Shown here: positions 50,765 to 58,629 of the stretch, piece by piece
Numbering within the stretch: position 1 is the first letter of the stretch
Layout of the letters: each line of letters begins with the position of its first letter
Source: Streptomyces cucumeris
GTDB taxonomy: Bacteria > Actinomycetota > Actinomycetes > Streptomycetales > Streptomycetaceae
DNA: 64,000 nucleotides
Direction of reading: 5' to 3'
Assembly (NCBI RefSeq): GCF_024295805.1
Contig: NZ_JANCLX010000009.1
Span: 58,774 to 122,773, forward strand
Notes under the pieces: model-generated
The model's database searches: none
The model's input: the letters and a program-made list of their open reading frames with translations, nothing else
What the model was told of the DNA's origin: nothing
Translations under genes and position numbers: made by a program

Positions 50765-51427
50765 TCAGTCGTCCTCCGCCCACGCCCGGCGTTCGGCCGC
50801 CGCGAGCCAGCCGAGGTACCACTCGGCGAAGGTCAGCCGTTCCTTGCCCGCACGCCGGATGGGCTGCACCCCCTCGCCGACGGCCTGGACGTCGTCCCAG
50901 ACGGTGCCGCGCTCGGGGCCGGTGACGGCGAGGACCGTGTAGTAGGCACAGCCCTGGGAGCTGATGTACAGGGCGCCCTCGGTGAGTTGGTCGCGCAGCT
51001 CGTCGTCCCGCCGGTCCCAGGCGTGATGGGCCGCCCGGAACGTCTCGTCGTCCGGGTGGGCGTCGCGCCGCGGCTCGGCCTCCTCATGGGCGTCGAGGAG
51101 TTCCATCACCGCGGCGGGCCGGAAGGTCCGCCGCAGATATCCGGACGCGGCGGCGACATTCTCCGTATCGGGCGTCCGCAGGGGGAACAGCCCGTAGTCG
51201 GGCCCGGCCCCACCCGCTCCGACCTCCAGCAGGAAGCCGCGGTACTCCTCGGGGAGCGTGACCCCCCACACCTCCTCGGCGGCGAGCAGCTCGGCCTCGG
51301 TCAGGGGCGGCCGCAGCTCGAAGCCGTGCCCTGACGTCCCCCACGACGCCCCGAAGACCTTCGACGCCCCCGGCGCCTCCCGCAGCGCGAGCACGCGCTC
51401 GCGCACCCCCGTCCATGTTCCGCTCAT
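50765..51427 (-). CDS. SMI1/KNR4 (SUKH) family protein
   Basis: The 220-residue protein contains the SUKH core LTEAELLAAEEVWGVTLPEEYRGFLLEVGAGGAGPDYGLFPL and a C-terminal YYTVLAVTGPERGTVWDDVQAV. SUKH proteins occur as immunity proteins against nuclease and deaminase toxins and in other roles. No toxin gene is adjacent. TACCGT (51435-51440) lies 7 bases before the ATG, suggesting a leaderless mRNA. The reading frame open further upstream runs over the divergent beta-lactamase-like gene and is not coding. Confidence 0.82.
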   Translation of the reverse strand: MSGTWTGVRERVLALREAPGASKVFGASWGTSGHGFELRPPLTEAELLAAEEVWGVTLPEEYRGFLLEVGAGGAGPDYGLFPLRTPDTENVAAASGYLRRTFRPAAVMELLDAHEEAEPRRDAHPDDETFRAAHHAWDRRDDELRDQLTEGALYISSQGCAYYTVLAVTGPERGTVWDDVQAVGEGVQPIRRAGKERLTFAEWYLGWLAAAERRAWAEDD

Positions 51428-51533
51428 GGATGCGACGGTATCGCCGCAGCTCGGAGCGGGTCCGATGAATTTCCTCCACACCAGGGGTCCACCCTTCACC
51501 GGCCCGCACCCGCTCGCACCCGAAGGAGCCCCG

Positions 51534-52685
51534 ATGTCCACCCTGCGCGATCTCCTCCAGTCCCATGTCGACAAAGGACCGCTGCCGGGAGCGGTGGCCC
51601 TGGTGGCCCGCGGCGACGAGGTGGAGGTGGCGGCCGTCGGCACCACGGACCTCGGGGGCGGCACACCGATGGCCCACGACACGATCTTCCGGATCGCCTC
51701 GATGACCAAGCCGATCACGGCCGCGGCGGTGATGACGCTGGTGGACGAGGGCCGGATCGCGCTGGACGACCCGCTCGCGCGCTGGCTCCCGGAGCTGTCG
51801 TCCCCGTCCGTCGTCCGTACGCCCGCCGGCCCGGTCGACGACGTGGTCCCGGCCGCCCGGCCGATCACCGTGACCGATCTGCTCACCTCACGTACGGGCC
51901 ACGGCTTCCCCGCGGACTTCTCCCTCCCCGCCCTCGCCCCGCTCTTCAGCGAACTGAAGCAGGGCCCGCCCCAGCCCCAGCACGTCGCGCCCCCGGACGC
52001 CTGGATGGCCGCTCTCTCCCGTATCCCCCTGCTGCACCAGCCCGGCGACGCCTGGCTCTACAACCTCTCCTCCGACCTCCAGGGCGTCCTGATCGCCCGC
52101 GTCACGGACCGGCCCCTCCCCGAGTACCTGGCGGAACGGCTCTTCGAGCCCCTCGCCATGACCGACACCGCCTTCGCGGTCCCGCCCCACGCGCTGGACC
52201 GCTTCACCGCCTACTACGGCGCCGACGAGTCCGGCGCCCCCCAGCTCCTCGACGCCCCCGACGGCCAGTGGAGCACCCCTCCGGCCTTCCCCTCCGGCGC
52301 CGGGGGCCTGGTCTCCACCGCCGACGACTGGCTCGCCTTCGCCCGTATGCTCCTCGCCGACGGCACGGCCCCCGACGGCCGCCGCGTCCTCACCCCCGCC
52401 TCGGTCGCCCGGATGACCACCGACCACCTCACCCCGGCCCAGCGCGAGGCGGGCGCCCTCTTCCTGGAGGGCCAGGGCTGGGGCTACGGCGGCTCGGTCG
52501 ACATCACCCCCACCGACCCCTGGAACGTCCCGGGCCGCTACGGCTGGGTCGGCGGCACCGGCACGGCGGGCCACCTCATCCCCGCCACCGGGGCGGTCAC
52601 GATCCTCCTCACCCAGCTCCAGATGACCGGCCCCACCCCACCCCCACTGACCCGCGCCTTCTGGCACCACGCCGCCACCGTCTGA
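51534..52685 (+). CDS. Beta-lactamase-like serine hydrolase
   Basis: The 383-residue protein has the class C beta-lactamase/PBP-type motifs SMTK (catalytic Ser and Lys) and YNLSSDLQG (YxN), plus the GGTG segment near the C-terminus (VGGTGTAGH) in the place of KTG. There is no signal peptide, so it acts in the cytoplasm as an esterase or amidase rather than as an antibiotic-resistance enzyme. GAAGGAG precedes the ATG. It is divergent from the SUKH gene. Confidence 0.88.
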   Translation: MSTLRDLLQSHVDKGPLPGAVALVARGDEVEVAAVGTTDLGGGTPMAHDTIFRIASMTKPITAAAVMTLVDEGRIALDDPLARWLPELSSPSVVRTPAGPVDDVVPAARPITVTDLLTSRTGHGFPADFSLPALAPLFSELKQGPPQPQHVAPPDAWMAALSRIPLLHQPGDAWLYNLSSDLQGVLIARVTDRPLPEYLAERLFEPLAMTDTAFAVPPHALDRFTAYYGADESGAPQLLDAPDGQWSTPPAFPSGAGGLVSTADDWLAFARMLLADGTAPDGRRVLTPASVARMTTDHLTPAQREAGALFLEGQGWGYGGSVDITPTDPWNVPGRYGWVGGTGTAGHLIPATGAVTILLTQLQMTGPTPPPLTRAFWHHAATV

Positions 52686-52782
52686 CCCGACCCGGAAACC
52701 CCGGCGGCCTCCGGATCACCACCCGCTACACTGTCTGGCGGCGGCACGGCCCTCACCGGCCACCCTGCCGCCAGACCGTCGG

Positions 52783-52855
52783 GCCTCCGTAGCTCAGGGG
52801 ATAGAGCACCGCTCTCCTAAAGCGGGTGTCGCAGGTTCGAATCCTGCCGGGGGCA
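52783..52855 (+). tRNA. tRNA-Arg (anticodon CCT)
   Basis: The 73-base gene forms a cloverleaf: acceptor GCCTCCG/CGGGGGC, D arm, anticodon stem CCGCT/AGCGG with loop CTCCTAA, and T arm GCAGGTTCGAATCCTGC. The anticodon CCT reads AGG. The CCA end is encoded (52856-52858). tRNA 3' ends are frequent attachment sites for integrating elements, and remnants of mobile DNA lie 1 kb downstream. Confidence 0.95.
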
Positions 52856-52943
52856 CCACGCGTTTCCGCTCTGCCCTGGGGTTCCCCCCAGGGGGGCGGC
52901 GCCTTCTCCGGCCTCGGACGCTTCGTCCGGGGCCGTTTGCGGC

Positions 52944-53216
52944 GTGCGCATCATCGTCGACGCCACCGACCCGTTCTGCCCCAAGTCCGGTGTCAAGCGG
53001 GCCGGGGTCGGGGCGTCCGCCACCGTCCAGCTGACGCGGGGCGGCAGTTTCCACGTGACGGGCAAGCACCGCCAGGCCCCCGACCACGAGCTGTACATGT
53101 ACAACCACGCGGGCAAGAAGTACAAGACAAAGACGATCCTGCGGGACAAGATGCTCGACCTGCGCTGCATTTCGCAGCCGGCCTGCCAGCTCCAGAACAT
53201 CGCCGCCGAGGGCTGA
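52944..53216 (+). CDS. Small hypothetical protein
   Basis: The 90-residue frame has good third-position GC bias and a balanced composition (DATDPFCPKSGVKRAG, ELYMYNHAGKKYKTKTIL, four Cys), so it may be real. No ribosome site is evident before the GTG at 52944, and an ATG start lies much later. I recognise no domain. It sits between tRNA-Arg and a membrane protein gene, in a stretch with signs of mobile DNA. Confidence 0.4.
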   Translation: MRIIVDATDPFCPKSGVKRAGVGASATVQLTRGGSFHVTGKHRQAPDHELYMYNHAGKKYKTKTILRDKMLDLRCISQPACQLQNIAAEG

Positions 53217-53299
53217 CCCCGCCCATGCCCGCCGGTAGGGGCGGTGGGATGATCCAGGGGCGGCTTCCCGCAGCGGGAGACCGCCCTGGAGGGAAGATC

Positions 53300-53797
53300 A
53301 TGAAAGTCACCTTCGGCAACGCCCAGTCCAGCAAAGCCACTTTGGGAAGTGCCCTCTTCTACGCCGTGAACGTCACCGTCAGCTCATCGCTGATCGGCCT
53401 GGTCGTCGACCGGGCATGGGCCTCCTTCGCAGACGGCCCCTGGGACCCGCTGCTCTACGGCGAGAGCAGCGATCTGCTTTTCCCCGCCGCCTGCCTCCTC
53501 GTGCTGACGGTGGCCCGCCTCATTCTGCCCCCGGCGCCGCGCTGGAAGGCCATCCTCGTCGACAGCTCCCTCTACCTGCTGACGCTCCTGATCTGCTATG
53601 GCACCGGCTCCCTGGTGGACGGCGAGGGCGTCGGCACCGCCTTCGGCGGGGCTTTCTTCGTCGCGCTCCTGTCCCTGTTCACGCTCCAGCTCCCCGCCGC
53701 CTGGGCTCTGATCGCCTGGGCCACCGGCCACCTCGACCCCGCCGCGCCCCGCGGCGAGCAGAGTCCGGCCTCGTCACCGGTCGGCAGTCTTCTTTGA
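53300..53797 (+). CDS. Four-helix hypothetical membrane protein
   Basis: The 165-residue protein has four predicted membrane helices: ALFYAVNVTVSSSLIGLVV, LLFPAACLLVLTVARLIL, AILVDSSLYLLTLLICYG and FGGAFFVALLSLFTLQLPAAWALIAW. GGAGGGAAG lies before the ATG at 53300. No family recognised. It overlaps by 24 bp the end of a truncated minus-strand gene (53774-53929). Confidence 0.65.
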   Translation: MKVTFGNAQSSKATLGSALFYAVNVTVSSSLIGLVVDRAWASFADGPWDPLLYGESSDLLFPAACLLVLTVARLILPPAPRWKAILVDSSLYLLTLLICYGTGSLVDGEGVGTAFGGAFFVALLSLFTLQLPAAWALIAWATGHLDPAAPRGEQSPASSPVGSLL

Positions 53798-53929
53798 CGG
53801 TTTCACCGCCCAGGAGGTCATCTCCTCCAGCATCTTGCGGTTGATCGCCCCCGACGACGAGGCGGCGATCTTGTGCCGGGAGTCGATGACGAAGGTGAAG
53901 GACACCCCCTGGGACGGGATGACGCCCTT
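53774..53929 (-). pseudogene. 3' fragment of an unrecognised gene
   Basis: On the minus strand a frame ending at 53774 encodes SQGVSFTFVIDSRHKIAA and NRKMLEEMTSWAVKPSKK. Coding character stops at about 53930, where the IS remnant begins on the other strand. The 5' part of this gene appears to have been removed when the IS element inserted or was later deleted. I do not recognise the family. Confidence 0.5.
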
Positions 53930-54297
53930 AGATCCGTGTTCCACGGACCGGACCGGGCAGACCACGCACGACGCCCGACAGCCTTGCCGCCGACAAGGCT
54001 TACAGCAACGGGCCCTGCTGCGACTACCTGCGAAGACGGGGCATTCGGCACACCATCCCGGAGAAGGTCGACAGCCAGGCCGCCCGCCTACGCAAAGGCT
54101 CACGCGGCGGACGGCCACCCGGCTTCGACGTGGAGCGATACAAGAAACGCAACACGGTCGAGCGGACGATCAACCGGTTGAAGCAGTCCCGAGCCGTGGC
54201 CACTCGCTACGACAAACGCGACTACATCTTCCTCGGCACCGCCACCACAGCCGCCCTGGCCATCTGGCTCCGAACATGATCGCCCGGACAAGTCCTA
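53930..54297 (+). mobile_element. Remnant of an IS5-like insertion sequence
   Basis: The stretch contains the 3' part of a DDE transposase gene and ends in GGACAAGTCCTAG, which looks like an IS terminal sequence. The left part (transposase N-terminus and left inverted repeat) is missing. The right end abuts the stop codon of the DEAD-box helicase gene at 54295-54297. Confidence 0.7.
53941..54279 (+). pseudogene. Truncated IS5-family transposase, C-terminal part
   Basis: In frame from about 53941 the translation includes PRTTPDSLAADKAYS, YLRRRGIRHTIPEK, RLRKGSRGGRPPGFD and RYKKRNTVERTINRLKQSR, ATRYDK: the second and third catalytic-region motifs (D of ADKAYS and E of ERTINRLKQ) of IS5-group DDE transposases. 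It ends TGA at 54277-54279. A stop codon lies in frame just upstream (53929-53931) and no start codon is available, so this is a decayed fragment. Confidence 0.78.
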
Positions 54298-55809
54298 GGC
54301 GGTCGGGGCCGAGGAGTTCCGCCGCCCAGTCGGCTTCGTGGTTCGGGTCGATCCCGCGGCACGGCGGGCCTGGGCCGTGCGGCTGCGGCGGCCGCGCGTG
54401 GAGGAGCCGCTGCGCTTGGCACGTTCGACGACCGGTGCGGCGATGGTGACCGGGACACCGGAGGGTGCCTGGGCGCCGGTGATACGGCTCAGTTCGGCTT
54501 CGCCGGAGCGGACCTTGGTGGTCTGCGGGACGATGCCCGCGTCCGCCATCAGGCGGTCCATGGTGCGGCGCTGGTTGGGCAGGACGAGGGTGACGACGCT
54601 GCCGGACTCGCCTGCGCGCGCGGTGCGGCCACCGCGGTGCAGATAGTCCTTGTGGTCGCTCGGCGGGTCGACGTTGACGACGAGGTCGAGGTTGTCGACG
54701 TGGATGCCGCGGGCGGCGACGTTGGTGGCCACCAGGACGGTGACATCGCCGGCCTTGAACTGGGCCAGGGTGCGGGTGCGCTGGGACTGGGACTTGCCGC
54801 CGTGAAGGGCCGCGGCGCGGACACCGCTCTTCAGCAGATGCTTGGTGAGGTGGTCCACCGCGTGCTTGGTGTCCAAGAACATGATCGACCGGCCTTCGCG
54901 GGCGGCGATCTCGGTGGTGGTGGCGTGCTTGTCGGCGCTGTGGACGTGCAGTATGTGGTGCTCCATCGTCGTGACCGCGCCCGCCGAGGGATCGACGGAA
55001 TGGACCACCGGGTCCGTCAGATGACGCCGGACCAGGAGGTCGACGTTGCGGTCCAGGGTGGCCGAGAAGAGCATTCGCTGCCCCTCGGGCCGCACCTGGT
55101 CGAGCAGCGCGGTGACCTGGGGCATGAAGCCCATGTCGGCCATCTGGTCGGCCTCGTCCAGGACGGTGATGCCGACCTGGTTGAGCCGGCAGTCACCGCG
55201 CTCGATGAGGTCCTTGAGCCGTCCCGGCGTGGCGACGACCACCTCGACCCCGCCGCGCAGTGCGCTGGACTGACGTCCGATCGACAGTCCGCCGACGACG
55301 GTGGCCACGCGCAGCTTGAGCGGCCGGGCGTAGGGGGTGAGGGCGTCGGTGACCTGCTGGGCCAGTTCCCGGGTGGGGACCAGGACCAGTGCCAGCGGCT
55401 GGCGGGGCTCGGCGCGCTGCCCGGCGGTACGGGCCAGCAGGGCCAGGCCGAAGGCCAGCGTCTTGCCCGACCCGGTACGACCGCGGCCGAGAACATCACG
55501 TCCGGCCAGCGAATTCGGCAGCGTGGCGGCCTGGATGGGGAACGGGGTGGACACGCCTTCCGCGGTGAGGGCCGCCAGGAGCTCCGACGGCATGTCCAAC
55601 GCGGCGAAGGTCTCGGCCGGGGGCAGCGCGGGAGTGTGGGTGACAGGCAGGGCGAACTCTCCCTGCCGTGCCGCGGGACGCCCTCCGGGGCCCCCGGAAC
55701 GACCCGTGCCGGAGCGGTTCGGCCTACCTGAGCGGTGGCCGCCACGGCCCGAGCCGGACGAACCGGCGGAGCGGGAGTAGCGGTCATTCGTGCGGGCTGT
55801 GCGATTCAT
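54295..55809 (-). CDS. DEAD-box ATP-dependent RNA helicase
   Basis: The 504-residue protein has a Gly/Ser/Arg-rich N-terminal 60 residues, the Q motif (FAALDMPSELLAALTAEGVSTPFPIQ), motif I (GRGRTGSGKT), PTRELAQQV, DEAD in VLDEADQMADMGF, SAT, and motif VI (HRGGRTARAG). An Arg/Thr-rich tail follows. Such helicases unwind structured RNA in the cold or in ribosome assembly. GAGGAAGG precedes the ATG at 55809. The gene lies 281 bp downstream of a cold shock gene on the same strand, with a terminator hairpin between. Confidence 0.93.
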   Translation of the reverse strand: MNRTARTNDRYSRSAGSSGSGRGGHRSGRPNRSGTGRSGGPGGRPAARQGEFALPVTHTPALPPAETFAALDMPSELLAALTAEGVSTPFPIQAATLPNSLAGRDVLGRGRTGSGKTLAFGLALLARTAGQRAEPRQPLALVLVPTRELAQQVTDALTPYARPLKLRVATVVGGLSIGRQSSALRGGVEVVVATPGRLKDLIERGDCRLNQVGITVLDEADQMADMGFMPQVTALLDQVRPEGQRMLFSATLDRNVDLLVRRHLTDPVVHSVDPSAGAVTTMEHHILHVHSADKHATTTEIAAREGRSIMFLDTKHAVDHLTKHLLKSGVRAAALHGGKSQSQRTRTLAQFKAGDVTVLVATNVAARGIHVDNLDLVVNVDPPSDHKDYLHRGGRTARAGESGSVVTLVLPNQRRTMDRLMADAGIVPQTTKVRSGEAELSRITGAQAPSGVPVTIAAPVVERAKRSGSSTRGRRSRTAQARRAAGSTRTTKPTGRRNSSAPTA

Positions 55810-56036
55810 GGAAACCTTCCTCGATGCGGTACGTCGAGGAATTCCCGGCGGCAATGGGCCGCGCACAGAGAATCGCAAGAACGAACCGATGAAATGAGAG
55901 GGAACGAAGCGGGTCGGGAATATGTCGACCCTGCGCGCCGAAGCGGAACCGGCAATGCCGCAAAGCAGAGCGACTGGCCGCCCGCACGCCGCGTGTGCGG
56001 CTGTTGTGGGGCACGCGGGAACACCGAAAAGCAACG

Positions 56037-56071
56037 AGCTGGGGCCCGCACCCACGGTGCGGGCCCCAGCT
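56037..56071 (-). terminator. Terminator between cold shock gene and helicase
   Basis: A 16-bp perfect stem (56037-56052 with 56056-56071) has a 3-base loop; on the minus strand it is followed by CGTTGCTTTTC. It should end most csp transcripts, while read-through would reach the helicase through a long leader. Confidence 0.85.
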
Positions 56072-56090
56072 ACGGTGTTACGCGTGAGCG

Positions 56091-56294
56091 TCAGGCGGGA
56101 ACGATGTTCTCGGCCTGCGGGCCCTTCTGGCCCTGCGTGACGTCGAACGTCACCTTCTGGCCCTCCTGGAGCTCACGGAAGCCCTGGGTGGCGATGTTCG
56201 AGTAGTGGGCGAAGACGTCGGGGCCGCCGCCATCCTGCTCGATGAAGCCGAAGCCCTTTTCCGCGTTGAACCACTTCACGGTGCCAGTAGCCAT
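56091..56294 (-). CDS. csp: Cold shock protein
   Basis: The 67-residue CspA-family protein has RNP1 (KGFGFIEQ) and RNP2-like (DVFAHYS) RNA-binding motifs and the usual MATGTVKWFNAEKGFGFIEQ start. It binds single-stranded RNA as a chaperone. GAAGGAG precedes the ATG. The upstream 504 bp has no other gene and probably carries its long regulatory leader. A DEAD-box helicase gene lies downstream. Confidence 0.95.
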   Translation of the reverse strand: MATGTVKWFNAEKGFGFIEQDGGGPDVFAHYSNIATQGFRELQEGQKVTFDVTQGQKGPQAENIVPA

Positions 56295-56798
56295 GTCTTG
56301 TCTCCTTCGGGGCAGTGCCCGGAGCCCACACCGTGCGAGCTCCGTGTCGCTGCGTTGATTGCCCGTCCGGAACACCGGAAATCCTGAAGCGCTCAGCCGT
56401 CGTATGTGACGGCGAGCACACACAAAGTCTTGGGAACCACAACTGCAACTGGATCGACGGTAGCACGGCGCCGACGGCCATGCGTGGCACTTGATCCCGA
56501 GGCTTTCGAGAGCGCAAGAAACCCTTGCCGCGCCAGTAGCCATTTCTGTGGTTGCGGCATGAGATATTCGGAGCGGATGCCCGCCCGCATTCGACCGAAA
56601 TATCCGTCGAACTCCTCGGCTCCCGCCCTGGCCCCGCAGGCCCGGGCATGCACGGGGCAGGCAACCACCGCGTCCCGGAGGGACGGGTACTGGAGACGCC
56701 GCGGCTGCGCGGTCGAGGGCAACACGAGCGGGCAGCGAGACGGCACGCGGCGCTCGGACCATAGCCGAGCCCGATCCTGCGGGGGCACCTGCCCCGCT
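56295..56798. other. 504-bp region with csp leader and a possible csp relic
   Basis: The stretch between csp and the kinase gene has no convincing coding frame. It should hold the csp promoter and 5' leader. On the minus strand at 56543-56532 the first 12 bases of csp (ATGGCTACTGGC) occur again, followed by AAGGGTTTCTTG, similar to the csp segment AAGGGCTTCGGC, but with the sequence between them shortened. An imperfect dyad (GATATTCGG ... CCGAAATATC) lies near 56562-56604. Confidence 0.4.
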
Positions 56799-58541
56799 TC
56801 ACACCCCGCCCTCGTCCCGGCGGACGTCCCGGCGGCGCGGGGAGCCCGGGGGCTCGAAGGACTCCAGGGCTTCCAGGACGTCCTGGACCCGGGAGATCTC
56901 GGCGTTGATGTCCTCGCGGCGGCGCAGCACGAGCTGGAGCTCCCGGCGGCCCTCGTCGATCGTGAGCTCGGCCTCGCGCTGTGCTGCGATCCGGAGTTCG
57001 GCGGCCTCGCGGAGGGCCGCGGATCGCTTGTCCTCGGCTTCCTTGAGCAGGGTCTCGGCCTTCCGCACGGCCTTGATGCGCACCGAGGCGGCCTCGGTCT
57101 CGGCCGCTCGGACGACCATCTTGGCCTTCGCCTGCGCCTCGGCGAGCTCTTCCTCGGCGGCACGGACGAGGGCGTCGGTGCGGTCACCGGCCGATCTCAG
57201 GGACTTGGCGATCTCCTTCGCGGCCAGTTCGCGCAGTTCATCGATCTCGGCCTGGGTGCGGAGGCGGGCCGTGTTCGTGTCCGCCGTCGCCTGGGCCGGT
57301 TTCGCGGAGGACTTGGCCGCCTCTTCGATCCGCTGGACCGCCTCCTGCCATGCCTCCCCATTCTGCTTCTGGCTCGCTTCCGCCGCCTCACGGAGCTGCC
57401 GGGACTCCCGCTCGGCCGTCCCGACGATCTCGTCGGCGCGCCGCTTCGCCTCGTCGAGCAGGCGCAGCGCCTCGGTCTCCGCCTCCACCACGCGGCCGCG
57501 TGCCGAGGCCAGCAGCTCTTCGCTCTGTGCTCCGGCCCGTTCCGTCTCGTGGTCGGCCTCGGCCCGGAGGGTGGCGCTGTAGGTCTCGGTCGAGCGCCAG
57601 ATCTGCCAGGCCCGTTCCAGGAGGCGGGCGGAGAGGGTGTCGGTGTAGCCGAGCTGGACGATGTCGAGGGGGTTCTGTTCGGGCAGGGTGACGACGTGGT
57701 CGACGAGCAGGGTGCTCAGTGCGGCGTGGACGGCCGCGGCGTCCTCGGGGCGGTCCTCGGGGCGTTTGGCCAGCAGGCTGAGGGTGAGTTCGTCGAGGGA
57801 TCGCGGGAGACCCTCGACGAGATCGGCCGGTGGCACCGGTTCGGCCTCCGCCTGCATCCGCAGGACCGCCAGCGGGCTGGTGCCGGTGAAGGGCGGGCGG
57901 CCGGTGAGAACGTGGTAGAGGAGGCAGCCCAGGGAGTACAGGTCACTGCGGTGGTCGATCTCGCGGAGACCTTCGGCCTGTTCGGGGGACATATAGGGAG
58001 GGGAGCCGACCAGGGCGCCGGTGACGGTGAGTTCGTGGATGCTCATGGTGTCGCCCAGGAACTTGGCGACACCGAAGTCGAGCACCTTGACCGCGCCTTC
58101 GGGGGTGAGCAGGACATTGGCGGGCTTGATGTCCCGGTGGATCACGTCCCGGCTGTGCGCGGCGTGCAGGGCCTGGGCGATCTGCCGGGCCCATCCGACG
58201 GCGACCGGCCACGGGGGCGTGGACTCCTTGAGCCGCTGGCGGAGGGAGACGCCACGGACGAGCTCCATCACGAAGTAGAGGGTCCGGCGTCCGCTGATGG
58301 GCTCTTCGCCCCAGTCGTGGACGGTGACGATGTTCGGATGGGACAGCCGTCCGGCCAGCCGCACCTCGCGCTGGAACCTGGCCTGTGTCTCGCCCTCCTC
58401 CCCCAGGGGCAGCGAGTGGACGAGTTTGACCGCCACCTCGCGCCGCATCCGTTCGTCCTGGGCGGACCAGACCTCGCCCATGCCGCCGACGCCGAGTCGT
58501 TCGCCGATGCGGAACCGATCAGCGAGAAGTACGCCCTGCAC
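56799..58541 (-). CDS. Ser/Thr protein kinase fused to a long coiled coil
   Basis: The 580-residue protein has a complete Hanks-type kinase domain at residues about 8-270: GVGGMGEVW glycine loop, Lys39 in VAVK, HRDIKPAN with Asp137, DFG with Asp155, SPPYMSPEQ. No membrane helix follows. Residues about 325-560 are Ala/Glu/Arg/Lys-rich heptad-like helices (AEALRLLDEAKRRADEIV style, ELAEAQAKAKMVVRAAETEA) resembling DivIVA/Scy/FilP-type cytoskeletal coiled coils, then a Pro/Arg tail. This replaces the usual transmembrane and PASTA sensor parts. GTG start with GGGAGGG 8 bases upstream. It is 88 bp downstream of a P-loop ATPase gene on the same strand. Confidence 0.9.
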   Translation of the reverse strand: MQGVLLADRFRIGERLGVGGMGEVWSAQDERMRREVAVKLVHSLPLGEEGETQARFQREVRLAGRLSHPNIVTVHDWGEEPISGRRTLYFVMELVRGVSLRQRLKESTPPWPVAVGWARQIAQALHAAHSRDVIHRDIKPANVLLTPEGAVKVLDFGVAKFLGDTMSIHELTVTGALVGSPPYMSPEQAEGLREIDHRSDLYSLGCLLYHVLTGRPPFTGTSPLAVLRMQAEAEPVPPADLVEGLPRSLDELTLSLLAKRPEDRPEDAAAVHAALSTLLVDHVVTLPEQNPLDIVQLGYTDTLSARLLERAWQIWRSTETYSATLRAEADHETERAGAQSEELLASARGRVVEAETEALRLLDEAKRRADEIVGTAERESRQLREAAEASQKQNGEAWQEAVQRIEEAAKSSAKPAQATADTNTARLRTQAEIDELRELAAKEIAKSLRSAGDRTDALVRAAEEELAEAQAKAKMVVRAAETEAASVRIKAVRKAETLLKEAEDKRSAALREAAELRIAAQREAELTIDEGRRELQLVLRRREDINAEISRVQDVLEALESFEPPGSPRRRDVRRDEGGV

Positions 58542-58629
58542 CCCGTTCCCTCCCTCGCCCGGACCCCACGCCGACGGACGGCGGCGGCCGATTCGGGTCG
58601 TGCCTCAGATATCAGCTCCCCCGGGCGGT

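Noticed and set aside
50765..51427. SUKH protein considered as part of a toxin-immunity system
   Set aside because: No polymorphic toxin, secretion or nuclease gene lies next to it, so only the family name is supported.
52826..52944. Upstream extension of the plus-strand frame beginning SQVRILPGAP
   Set aside because: This peptide is the usual product of reading through a tRNA 3' end; the real membrane gene starts at 53300.
53835..54449. 204-codon plus-strand open frame over the IS remnant
   Set aside because: It is in the wrong frame relative to the transposase motifs and runs into the helicase gene.
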